Source: Anseranas semipalmata (Eukaryota > Chordata > Aves > Anseriformes > Anseranatidae). From it: a stretch of DNA of 64,000 nt. Below the pieces are notes generated by a model. It was not told the origin of the DNA. It did not search any database and saw only the letters and a list, made by a program, of their open reading frames with translations. Both the position numbers and the translations under genes were made by a program. The DNA is taken from assembly GCA_013399115.1 (NCBI GenBank), contig VXAA01004213.1, positions 27,485 to 91,484 on the forward strand, read 5' to 3'. This document shows positions 52,293-64,000 of the stretch, in pieces; within the stretch, counting starts at the first letter, position 1, and every line of letters begins with the position of its first letter.

Positions 52293-53341
52293 AGTGATGA
52301 GTAGCTTTCCTCAGGGTTGGTATTGGGACCAGCATTGTTTAACATTTTTAGTGGTGGCATAGGCAGTGGGATTGAGTGCACTCTCATTAAGTTTGCAGAT
52401 GACACCAAGCTCTGTGATGTGGTTGACACACTGGAGGGAAGGAACGATATCCAGAGGGACCTTGACAGGCTTGAGAGGTGGGCCATGTGAACATCATGAA
52501 GTTCAACAAGGCCAAGTGCAAGGTCCTGCACCTGGGTCAGGGCAATCCTAAATACAAATACAAGCTGGGTGGAGAATGTATTAAGAGCAGCCCTGGGGAG
52601 AAGGACTTGGGGGTGTTAGTTGAAGAGAAGATCAATATGAACCAGCAATGTGTGCTTACAGCCCAGAAAGTCAACAGTATGCTGTGCTACATCTAAAGAA
52701 GCCTGACCAGCTGGTCGAGGGAGGTGATTCTTCCCCTCTAATCTGCTCTTGTGAGACCCTACGCGGAGTACTGCATTCAGCTCTGGGGCCCCCAGTATAT
52801 AGAAGGACATGGACCTGTTGGAGCATGTCCAGAGGAGGGCCACAAGGATGATCGAAGGCATGTGTGGTGGTTTTACCCTGCTGGGCAGCTGAACTCCACC
52901 AAAACCACCACAGCATGGAACACCTCTCCTATGAAGAGAGGCTGAGAGAGTTGGGGTTGTTTAGCCTGGGAGAAGAGAAGGCTCCAGGGAGACCTTATAG
53001 TGGCCTTCCAGTATTTAAAGGGGGCCTGCAAGAAAGCTGGAGAGGGATTTTTTACAAGGGCATGTAGTGCCTTTGGACAAGTGGCAATGGCTTTAAACTA
53101 AAAGAAGTTAGATTTAGATTAGATATAAGGAAGAAATTTGTTACTCAGAGGGTGGTGAGGCAGTGGAACAGGTTGCCCAGAGAAGCTGTGGATGCCCCAT
53201 CCCTGGAGGTGTTCAAGGCAAGGTTGGATGGGGCTTTGAGCAACGTGGCCTAGTGTAAGGTGCCCCTGGCCATGGCTGGGGTGTTGGAACTAGATGATCT
53301 TTAGGGTCTCTTCCAACCCAAACTATTCTATGATTCTATGA
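52293..53341 (+). mobile_element. CR1 LINE, 5'-truncated, RT motif C retained, broken ORF
   Basis: Plus-strand CR1 from just upstream of motif C (KFADDTKL near 52390-52415) through the ORF2 C-terminus, 3' UTR and ATTCTATG tail. The frame is broken by stops and shifts, for example near 52487 and at 52694, and by a nested 50-bp insertion at 52863-52912. It lies 383 bp from the oppositely oriented CR1 at 51322-51910. Confidence 0.95.
52858..52917. mobile_element. 50-bp nested insertion with 12-bp TIRs and 5-bp TSD
   Basis: Inside the CR1 at 52293 a 50-bp block (52863-52912) has perfect 12-bp terminal inverted repeats TGTGGTGGTTTT / AAAACCACCACA. It is flanked on both sides by GCATG (52858-52862 and 52913-52917). 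Removing the block and one GCATG restores an ordinary CR1 reading across the site. The ends TG...CA and a 5-bp duplication fit an ERV LTR that has lost its interior. The segment CCCTGCTGGGCAGCTGAACT recalls the end of an avian ERV LTR. A tiny inverted-repeat element is the alternative. Confidence 0.8.
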
Positions 53342-56300
53342 ATATCTAACCAAAGTAGAAAAAGGTGTTAATGAAAAAAAATGCATGAACAGAAAATGAA
53401 TTAGGAGAAAGATGATGGTAGCACAGAGTAGCTATGTAGTGTTTCAAAGGTGAAGACAATGTTTGAATTTTTCACTGAAAGAAGTGAAGTCACTGAGACT
53501 GATGGGTTTGGATAACAATATTTTGTAAAGACAAAAATGAAAAAAAATATTCCTTACAAAGGCTCATTGCAGAGGATAGATAGTCACACAGCAAGCAGAA
53601 CTGTGACCTCTATTATTTATCTGTATCTTATTGAAACATTTCTTCTGTATCTCATTTATATATTTTTCCTTCATTATCTCTCTAACTTATAGGATATGTT
53701 AAAGAAATTAGGAAACCATTATGGTTCTTGTGTGCATTTCAGTAATATGTTCAAGTAATCTATAACCTAGATGATCTATCCTTTATTTACATACCAGGTT
53801 TTATTCATCTGTGACGTTTATATAATATATACAGAGACAGTTCAAAGCTACTTTTGCAGTCTGGTGAAGCTCAATGGATATGGCTGTAGCAAATATTTAC
53901 ACTTCTTCACTGTTTCCAAGGATTCACATCAACAGAATGTTATACACAAACCCTGTATCTGTATTGTGAACATTTCTTCTTCACTTTCTTACGCTTATGT
54001 ACATACACGTCCTGTGTGATCTATTTTTTGTCATACAGAGGAGCTTTTTGTAGACAAGTGAGGTAGTTCCAGAGCAGAAGCTGTGCCATTTCCTGCATAG
54101 ATAATATATATATATATTTTTTTTTTCCTTTAGGATGTGGTATTCAGAACTGAATGAATTAGTGAACAAATACCCAGAGCTTAGCATGATGCTAACAAGC
54201 CCATATTGCTGAGACCACACATATAAATCCACTTAATGAAGTGACCTCAACTGGTCTATCACTTATAATGTCATTACAAACAACTTGAAAGTGAAGCCTG
54301 AGCACTCCTATTCACATATTTATTATACCGTGCTTTGGACAAACAAATAAATTCAATACATAATGTTATTCCAAAGAGTTTTCCAGAACAAAATGCGTTG
54401 CACTAGATGCCCCAATGGCAAGGAGAGATGTTGCCTAAGCAACTTTCTTGACTCTGTCAGCAAAAGTTTGCTGTCATGTCAGAATTAGAGGCACACTGCC
54501 TCAGGAATGTTGAAAACACTAACCCCTTGGGACTGAAGGATACAAAAACTCTTCACAGAATTAGCAACTATATCTTGAGGTTTATATGGAATGGGAACAC
54601 CAAATTTAAAATGCAGGAAAGCAAAAATGTGGATTCTAAGTTTGATAAATGGAAAGCGCTTTAAACAGCTCCTCTATACCCTGACTGCAGTTATTATTTC
54701 ATTGTATCAGATGCAATAACATCAGATGATTACTCCATTACTCTACAGACACACAATTTAGGTAACAAAATTATTAGTCATAGGTAATTAACATGCCTGG
54801 AATATACTGTATTGGTGGTCAATAACATTGAAAATAATCTGTGATTCTAACTTGAATGATATGCATAATAGAAGCACAAATGACACATAAAAAGTTCCTG
54901 ACAACACTGAACTAATGCACTTAACTGTTTTAGGCAACATCCGGTATAATTTTGGTGACTTGGGCCTGTGGTATAATCAAGACACTTTGACATCTCTTCT
55001 TATTTTGCCTGGCTTTGTGATGCTTTAAAATCTTACAAGATGTACAAACAGTCTAACAAAACTAAGGACTGAATGATAGTGGTAGCTGAGATCATGTGTG
55101 GCAGATAGTCTTTGAAGGTTTATTTAAAAAACAAACAAACAACAACAAAAAAAAACAATAGCAACATTTCAGCAGAAAATTTTTAATGGCAGTCTGCGTA
55201 TGTCTGATTTCCATTTCCAGCATAAAACCATAGGGGAACAAGGGCAAGGCAAGGCTCCAGTTAGTTTCTGCCACTTGGGTCAGATAACGTGGTTTTGCCA
55301 CCATCATGCTTCAGGGAAATGATGTGCAGCAGCAGCCACAGCATGCTGCTCCATCTGGCCTCTGCTCTGCTAAGCTTCAGGAATAAGAATGTCCCTTAAC
55401 TTTCATTCTTCCTCTTCTCAAGCATTTCTCTGTGTTTTAGGAAATGTCGAGTAGGTTGTTGCTTAATTTATTTTGTCAGCATGACTTTTGGATTTAGATT
55501 TCCAAAGCTGATTAGAGGATTAAGCTGTACAACTGCCATTAATGTTAACCTCCTTTTAGCTAGTTTGAGAATTAAAGCATGAGTCTTTGGGTTTTACAGT
55601 TTAATGACAGTATAAATTTTATATACAAATTATGGGATTCTGTAACAAAGAACATTTGGGATCAACTGTTTTTTAGTTTGTTCTAAAACAAACTTTTGCT
55701 GGACAACCGGTGGAACAAGTCAAAGTGTGGAAAGGAAGTAGAATGTGCCCCCAAATAAATACATTAATTAATCCAAGTTTCTGAATCTTAGCAATATATG
55801 CATAAATCTCAAAAAAAATTGAATTAACATCATAATGCAGTGAGAAATGAACACCTGGGAACCCTAGATGAGAATGAGAAAAACTTAGTCTTAGGAAAGC
55901 TTTGAAAAAATGATGAACAGATAGAAAAATATTTTTATAAAATATTAAAAAATCTGAATACAGTTTTAAAGATTGTAGTCCTAATGAAACAAACAAACAA
56001 ACAAAAATGGCTGCACCATTCATAATGAATCAATATTTGTTTAACTTCTTTTTTTTTGCATTTTGTCACATTGATCATGATTAAAAATGTCAGACTTGCA
56101 TCTATATTTCCAGCCTCCATACGAAAGGTGCATCAAACAAATACTGCAAGATCTGGCAGCACAGTAGACTTTTGTTCCTAAAGAACAAAAGAATAATTAA
56201 CTACACTGATGCCTGGAATGTCTGACTTTTCATTTCAGATGATCCTATTATTTCAATTGCATTTCTTATTATTTATCCTCTGGACTGTCATTGAATTTGA

Positions 56301-59300
56301 ATGCAAATACAGAGAATTCTGTTTTGTTTTTCTGGCCTTCGTTGATATGAATGATTTGACTTGTTCTCTTCATATGTTTTTCACATATATTAATTTTCAT
56401 TAGGTCAGCTTAGCAAAATAGAGCACTTAATCACAAAGAACTCTACCTGAATTTCATTTCTCCTTCTTACTTCTCATTAAAACAGTTATCTTCAGGGATA
56501 ATGAAATAGTACATGAGACAACATTTCAACCTAATAATTGCCATTTAGGAATGTCAATTTATCATCAACAGTTTATGGAGTATCACATTATGTATTATAT
56601 CAAGCATTACGGTGGTCTTTTCATTATGGTGGCGGTAATATCCAGAATATGTTACAAAGCTCATATAAGGAAAGAAAATAATGAGAGTGCTTTAGCATTA
56701 TGGTTGAATCTTGACTATACATAAGGGACAGTCAGACTTTTGAAGTGTGGCATCCATTTCAATCTGTAGGAATGATGTCCATAATATACAGATTTGCAAA
56801 ATGAAACAGCTTAAATTTCATGATAAGGTTCCCAGACTGGAAGTGATTACTGTGTTCTTCCTTCATACAAAGCTTTCTGAGAGAAAGTGTTGTTGATATT
56901 GTTGGTATTTGTCATGCACACAATAAACTAATCTGGAAGTTAGGTTTAATGAGAATGGGGTTCTTATATTCATTAGTTTTAGTTGTGCTTTTGGATCAGT
57001 ATTCTACCAGCATATTTAGACTCATTTTTGTATTTAATTTTGGCTTTTTTTTTTTTTTTTTATTCCTATGCTATTGATCTACAGTCAGCTTTCTCAAGTT
57101 ATTGTAATAAAAGTTATCCCATATTTGCATAAAATAAAATTTCTGAATTGACAATGTAGCCATCAGAGGTACTAAAACCCATGTAATTATAAATGCAGAC
57201 ATTTCAATTGCTAGTAGAAAAGAGAAGCTTATTTTACTCTCTGGAATTCTCCTATGAATTCTGTGAAGTATGTATTCACTAACTTTGATTTTCATTTTCA
57301 CAAATATAAATTTTAACTTGGTTTTAAATTAAGAAATGTTTTTTTCATCAAACTAGAGGGAAATAAATTAACAAAAGAACAATTTTATGTGTTACCTTAA
57401 TATAACATTGTGTTTCTGATGTCAAAAAAAATCTTTTTATACAAAAATCCTTTCTGTACACTCTGATGTACAAAATCTTTTTATAGTCAGTACCACTAAT
57501 AGAATAATGGATATTACATTGTATTATCATATAACAAAATGGCAAGCAAAAATAGGTTGAAAATCTAAGGCTACAGCTGAAAATCTTTGTATGTAGTTTT
57601 ATACCAAAATATTATTTTCTGAAGGCAACAGTGTTCATAAAAATCAAACCATTTATGCATATTTTCACAATACTCTCTCTCTCAAAAAAAAAAAAAAAGA
57701 AAAAGANTGAAGTAACTATGATGGCACAGTTACCTGCCATTACATTCTGACCATCTTTTCTCCATTTTTTGTGGAAGGATACAAAAATGTAAACCCCCCC
57801 CTCAAAAAAAAAAAAAAAAAAAGAAAAAGAAAAAAAAAACATAAAATAGGAGGAAAGAATACAAACAAGAAGCCCAGAATGAAACTTATTTTACAGTAAA
57901 TCTATTTACTCTGATGGGATTGCTCTCACAATTACAGGAACACAAAAATACCACTTTTAATTTGCTGATCCTAAAACAAATATGAGGATGTGGATTTGCT
58001 CTAGATGTATTCAGGATGGTAATGATACACAGAAGAGTACAAGCTCCTCACCACCATGCCATGGAGATCCAGGAGACCATTGGCAACCTAAGAGAGGAAG
58101 AACTAGCTCTGGAACCAGAGGCTAGTCAGGTCAATGTGCAATAGCTCTCTAATATGCTAAACCCCGCACACCACTGCCAGTGTGTGAATAGGCTTTCAGA
58201 ACTTGTATGTGAACTTTTAATTCAAACCACTCAGATGGTCCATCTCTGCCAGTGTTTTCTACCACTCTCAGTGTCCTTGTGCATGCTATGTTTGACATGT
58301 AGAGGGTTTATTTTGTGGAGAAGTTTCATCCAGAAACTTTTACACTACCTCTGTCTTGGTTGCTGAAGAAAATTCAGAAAAAACAGGCATGATAGCTCTT
58401 CTGTGATGCTCAACTATTTGTTAAGCTGTATTTAAAACTTCTTTGCATGACCAGACTGGCACATGACACAAACTTAGTGTTGCCAGGTTATGGACATCAA
58501 GGAAAAAATATTTTCGGAGCTACCACCATGTGCATACATGTTTTAAATATAATTTGTTTCATCTTATTTTTTATTTAAAATGTGTTTATTAATATGTGTT
58601 AATTATATATGCCTGTTATATTAACTATCTCCATCTATTTAACCATCTCCTTGTAGATATGTCAGAAGTAGATCTTGTTTGCACTTTCATTATGAAAAAT
58701 CACATTATAGTTTGTAGCTTAAAATAGGTATTGTCAAGACAGAAGGGTTTAGAGGTGTGGTTTTTTTTTTTTTTTTCCTTTGGGTTTGGAGTTTTTTTTT
58801 TCTTTAGTCTATAAATAAATTCAATTTCAACAGTAAGATAAAATCAGCCTTTTCCCACAGATTTTTTTTTCCTTTGTGTTCAAGCTGTATTTTGGTTCCA
58901 GGAAAAAATCCTTGTCAGCTTGAAATGATATTTTCAGATATTTAATTGCACAATTAGAATTGTGTCTCAAGGTAAGAACATCAAATTTAAAATTCCATAA
59001 TTTTTTGCCGTTCCTTATTTTGATACTTGAAGTATTTTAAACTCCCAATCAACTATAAAAATAATTGTCCCAAATAAAATATTTTTAATGTTTTCATTCA
59101 GCCTGAAATTTTTATCTTGATTGTCAAAAATAAAAAATAAAAAAAAAACAAAAAACAAGCAAACAATTTTACAGATTTTTTACAGATGTGTAGCTTCCCA
59201 TAAAAACAAAATACTCTGCCTCCTTACCTATTGCAGTATAAGGCTATAGCTTTCATTCTGTTGTTTAAAATAAGATTCATGAGATGACATCATTAGTGAT

Positions 59301-60599
59301 GTTAGTAAGACAAAAACCATCATTACAACTTGCAACCTGACATCCAATAGTATCATTCAGGACTTTTTGTTTTGTTTGTTTTCTCCAAAGATAATATATT
59401 AAAATCATTTTACAAACAAAAATTTAATCTAACAGATTTGGGATTGTCTATAAAATGCTGTGTTTGACAAAATGAAATGGGCACTGCCTATGCAATACAG
59501 ATTCTAGTGAAAAATAAAGGTTAAAAAAATGTGGAGTTTGATTTAGATGCTCAGCACTTCATTTTATTTTATTTTATTTTCCAAATTATCATTTTGGGAA
59601 AGAAAAATAGTAGTTTTTTTAAGTAGTTTTCTGTACTTCATCAGCTGCTATAACAAGTCATCACTCATATTACAAAAGTCCTGACAGATTTTCACAGTGT
59701 TCTCGTTACAGTATATTAAACTGGCACCTGATTCTTTTGAAGCTGTGCTGTGGTTTTCAGAGTACATGAATATTATGCTCTGTGAAAATTGCTCACAGAA
59801 AGAATAAAAATCAGAGTTCTGGTACATACAGTTCCAAGTCACACAGCTGCAAATCCAATTGTGTTTGTATGATGTGACAATCTATCCTCCTTAAAAAGGC
59901 CATCTGTTATAACTTTGACTTGCTCTGGACATATAAACAAATTTTGCATAATCGAAACGAATAGTATCTCCTCCTAGTTCTGTGTGAACTAGTGCTGTGT
60001 GACCTTTGCCAAATTTAACTTTCTGTAAGCCACATCTGTATACCAGTCTTCCCGGGTATCTTCTTAAATAGCCATTATTCTGTGCATCCCATTATAGCAT
60101 CAGACCTTCTGAGGAACATAATGCAAAACAAAATCTTTTTCTTTTCCCTTTCAGTAGTCTCAGGTGGCATGTCAGGCTGCATCCATGCTAGTACAAAAAA
60201 TGGACCTAAGCTGTTTCTCTGGTGAGGGGGCCACATGGGACAGCATAGCCTGCCTTCGTATGTCTCAGCCTCTCTTTTCTCTCCCAGTCATCATCCAAGC
60301 AGGGCAGCCTCAACCATGCTACCTCCTGGGAACAGTGCTTGTTCTTGTCTGGTCCCTGCAATGTTGTTCCCTGCTTGTTGTTTGGGAGAATGCTAATTAG
60401 CACAGGCTAAAGTGGTGGTGGGGATGTGCAAGTAGTTAAGTAGTATGAAACATCACAAGCCCAGACCCTAGACATACACGTTAACACTCTGTACGCAACT
60501 TATCTTCCTATAACTTCCCTGGTTGGTTAAGAGCTTTGCTCTACTTTATAATAAAACCTTCTTGCTTTCAAACCTATTTTGTTTGTTTGTTGTTGTTCT
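53342..60599. other. Unique AT-rich non-coding sequence
   Basis: It holds several A and T runs, an ambiguous base at 57707, and (ATTTT)n at 59560-59580. No gene, RNA gene or mobile element is recognised. All open frames are under 120 codons. Confidence 0.55.
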
Positions 60600-60734
60600 T
60601 TTCTTTTTTTCTTTTCTTTTCTTTTCTTTTCTTTTCTTTTCTTTTCTTTTCTTTTCTTTTCTTTTCTTTTCTTTTCTTTTCTTTTCTTTTCCATTCTTTT
60701 CTTTTCTTTTCCATTCTTTTCTTTTCCGTTCTTT
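60600..60734. repeat. (TTTTC)n microsatellite
   Basis: About 25 TTTTC units with interruptions (CCATTC twice, CCGTTC once) in the right half. Confidence 0.95.
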
Positions 60735-61361
60735 TTTATTTTTATTTTTATTTTTATTTTTATTTTTATTTTTATTTTTATTTTTATTTTTATTTTTATT
60801 TTTATTTTTATTTTTATTTTTATTTTTATTTTTATTTTTATTTTTATTTTTATTTTTATTTTTATTTTTATTTTTATTTTTATTTTTATTTTTATTTTTA
60901 TTTTTATTTTTATTTTTATTTTTATTTTTATTTTTATTTTTATTTTTATTTTTATTTTTATTTTTATTTTTATTTTTATTTTTATTTTTATTTTTATTTT
61001 TATTTTTATTTTTATTTTTATTTTTATTTTTATTTTTATTTTTATTTTTATTTTTATTTTTATTTTTATTTTTATTTTTATTTTTATTTTTATTTTTATT
61101 TTTATTTTTATTTTTATTTTTATTTTTATTTTTATTTTTATTTTTATTTTTATTTTTATTTTTATTTTTATTTTTATTTTTATTTTTATTTTTATTTTTA
61201 TTTTTATTTTTATTTTTATTTTTATTTTTATTTTTATTTTTATTTTTATTTTTATTTTTATTTTTATTTTTATTTTTATTTTTATTTTTATTTTTATTTT
61301 TATTTTTATTTTTATTTTTATTTTTATTTTTATTTTTATTTTTATTTTTATTTTTATTTTT
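60735..61361. repeat. (TTTTA)n pentanucleotide array, ~125 copies
   Basis: About 626 bp of TTTTA with no interruption visible to me. It directly abuts (TTTTC)n. Three plus-strand frames of 277-299 codons across it (FL, FY and FI dipeptide runs) are artefacts. Confidence 0.97.
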
Positions 61362-64000
61362 TTTCCTCCCTGGACACCGTTATCTTTTCTAAAACTCTTT
61401 CTATTCCCCTAACATCTGTTTCTTCTGTCCCCTAGGTACTAATTCTCCAGAAATCCTGAGAAAAATATAGCCTAATCTCCCTGTTTCTCTCCCTTGGTGT
61501 TTCTCTCATTCCTCTTCTAAACTTATCAGAGTGTTTTGTCATCCTGTGGATACACAGCATCTCTGGGAGAAAAAGTATCTGCATTGACAAGTTGCTTCCC
61601 AAAACTAGACTAGATCATAATAGGCAACAGATTGTGGAGGCATACAAGAAAGCAATTTGGAACGACTGCATCCTTTACTTCTCCACAACATAATTAAAGC
61701 CCATGACTAGTGACTCATTTGAATTACCCTTAGGTATTACAGTATTATACTCAAAATCTTGCTTATGGGCAAAGTAGAAGCATATCTTATACACAAGTAA
61801 AGCCATAAAATTTACTGTTAGTATAACTGAAATCTTAAGAGCATAGCCAGTATTACTACTGTAATACTAGCCCCCCATTGGGGTCACCTTTAGACATTTG
61901 CTAGTATGCTTATTCGCCTTTGCACATTTGCCATTTATCTCCAGCTCCACGCCACACCTGAATTCACTATATATGGTGCCTTTAATTGTGGAAGATACTA
62001 TTTCTTCTCTTTGTTACCCCTAACACTAGCTGTGCTCCAGGTCTGCATTTCTTTAATTGACAGTCGGTGACTTGTTTATAGCTATGGGGTCTCCAATGTC
62101 AAGCTTGTGCCCCATCCCAAGCCTGCACTCCTCTACCCTGCATCTTGCATCTCCTCAAGTGCCAGGCCTGTATTTCTCCACACTATATCATTATGTTAGA
62201 GTCATATCTCGTTCTACACACAATAACTGGCTTTACTGCTATCTATCTAAAGATTTGCCTGTACCACACAAGGGTAAACAGAAGGAAGACAAATTAGCCA
62301 TAGGTCAATTAGAGACTTTGCTGTCACATCTAAGCCAAGTAGAACAAAGTTGCAGGCAGCTCAGAAGCTCAGATAGAGAAGACCTGACAAACATCAGTCT
62401 TGAGGTCTTGCAAATTTAGCACAAAGGTGTTACTGTTACTAGCAAGGGCAATACTCTATTATGGGTGCAATAGTTGTATCAAATAAAGATTTCCATATTA
62501 ATGGTGAATAATACATATTTGGGGAGCAATACACATCAGATTAAAATTGAATATTTCTCTATGAACTAGAGATACAAAGTGTAAGATCCACACCTACATT
62601 ATCAACATCTAGCTGTAGTGATTAACAAGTGCAACAGTATATAAGCCAGAAGCAGGAAGGTGGTTAAACTGAAATGCTTTCTGTCAGTGAGTGGAGCAAC
62701 CTGACAGACTGCAGGCACTCAACCATCATCACGGACTTCATGGTTACAAACCAGTAACTTGCAGTTCAATTGCTTTTGATATTGTGACCACTTTCTTTTT
62801 GCCTTATCAGAACAGCATGCCATCAGGGAGCTGTTCTGCTTTTGCCAGGATTTCAGCTAACTTTAGTGATATGGCTATTGATATCGGATCTCACAGACTA
62901 CCAAGGCTTCCCTCCTCATTACCTCACTATGCATCTGCCACTGGCTAGGAATATATGGACTAAACTTATAAAAATATTTCAGAACTTAGTGGGTTTTGTT
63001 TGTTTGCTTGTTTTATTTTATCTTATTTTATTTTATTTTCTGGCTGGAATGCCTATTTCTTTCCCAGGAAGGGCTAAATAAGTCTTTCTGGCACAGTTGC
63101 TTGCAGATCTTATATACTTATTTATCTGCAAGACTCACTGATCGAGGTTGATTGCACCCAGATGGTGACCTCACTGCTCTTGCCTTCAGATCTAGTGACC
63201 CTTGTTATCATTGCCTCTATAGAGCCATGTATGGACTGTGAGAAAGAGGTATAACAACAACCGTCAATTTTCATTTATTTCTGTCAACTCTGAATGCAAG
63301 AATTCATCTATGTATGATGGCGTTACTTACACAGGTTTTTCTGTCAATACCCAGCATAGTGAACAATAGGAAAGTTTATCTTAGTGGACTTTGCATTGAC
63401 TTTTGGATGCTTCTTAACTTCTCACAGACTGTAACTCCTTACATATATATTACTTTGCTGAGCTAAATAGGTATAATTTTCTTGTAAGTTTGAGATACCT
63501 TTAATAGATTAGACAGAATTCACATAACTACTCACCATGCTTCTGAGCTGAAAGTATGCTTTTCCCTATTATTATCTGTTATTATCCATGACTTCTTAAA
63601 GAAAAAAAAAAAAAAAGGAAAAACCTACAATTTAAAAATAATAAATCTTGAAGAATAAAGAACTTTACTACAAAAGGAGCATAACTTTGAAAAAAGGAAG
63701 TTGATCTGAGAACTTGAAGTGATGGGGAATCTTCAAAGATTTTCAGAGTGAAGCTGTTTGTTCATCAGTCAGTACTACCACTTCTTATCTTCTTTCTCCC
63801 TTTGCTTACCACAAAGCAGTGTTCTCAGACCAAGTTCCTTCTCCAAGGGTCCTTCCATGATTTTGTGCCTAAATGCCCTTGGAGCATAGATTAAAAATGA
63901 GGCACCACTTTTCCACCTGCATAGTAAAGATGGAAAGCATAGAAAGCAGTACTGGAAAGGACCTCCTAGAAATGTCCTATTTAACCTATTACATAAATGC
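61362..64000. other. Unique non-coding sequence
   Basis: A slightly higher GC patch lies at 61,860-62,180. (TTTTA)-like short tracts occur at 63013-63040 and an A run at 63603. A 120-codon plus-strand frame (62057-62419) has no recognised domain or start context. No repeat family is recognised. Confidence 0.5.

Noticed and set aside
60523..61435. Three long plus-strand frames of 277-299 codons
   Set aside because: They are translations of the TTTTC and TTTTA arrays in three frames. The low-complexity F-L, F-Y and F-I peptides are not genes.
1..64000. tRNA, rRNA, snRNA or CRISPR-like structures
   Set aside because: None was seen. The repeats present are microsatellites and transposable elements, not spaced direct repeats.

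Overview
The window looks like AT-rich, gene-poor DNA from a bird. The diagnostic signal is the set of 5'-truncated CR1 LINE copies. Their 3' ends carry the short ATTCTATG or ATTCTGTG repeats typical of avian CR1, and the RT-containing copy has a FAADD/YADD-class active site written FADD. LTRs of avian endogenous retrovirus type, long pentanucleotide arrays and two sized assembly gaps inside homopolymers fit a draft bird assembly. The order and species cannot be decided from the sequence alone.

Layout. Positions 1-2,850 may hold the 3' end of a host gene on the minus strand: a coding terminal exon (1914-2091), a preceding exon (2748-2832) that joins it in frame, and a 3' untranslated region crossed by a (GAAAA)n array. 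Positions 5,240-14,570 hold a decayed CR1 RT fragment, an LTR fragment with a CR1 3' end against it, a second LTR (10606-11088), three more CR1 pieces and an ERV-like degenerate repeat block (13857-14570). Positions 14,570-33,200 are mostly unique AT-rich sequence with microsatellites and two gaps. At 33,214-34,762 lies the best-preserved mobile element, a CR1 copy with an uninterrupted 484-codon reverse transcriptase segment, followed by a probable solo LTR (35115-35678). From 38,841 to 53,341 there are six more CR1 pieces, one of which (52293-53341) carries a 50-bp nested insertion with perfect terminal inverted repeats and a perfect 5-bp target duplication. Positions 53,342-60,600 are unremarkable. 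At 60,600-61,361 a (TTTTC)n tract runs into an apparently uninterrupted ~626-bp (TTTTA)n array.

No complete host gene, RNA gene, CRISPR array or multi-gene system is visible. Most open frames in the window are shadows of repeats or chance. The host-gene interpretation is an inference from reading-frame and splice-site patterns; I do not recognise the protein. The most useful leads are the nested 50-bp TIR insertion, the short direct duplications at several CR1 5' junctions, the long pure TTTTA array, and the candidate minus-strand gene.
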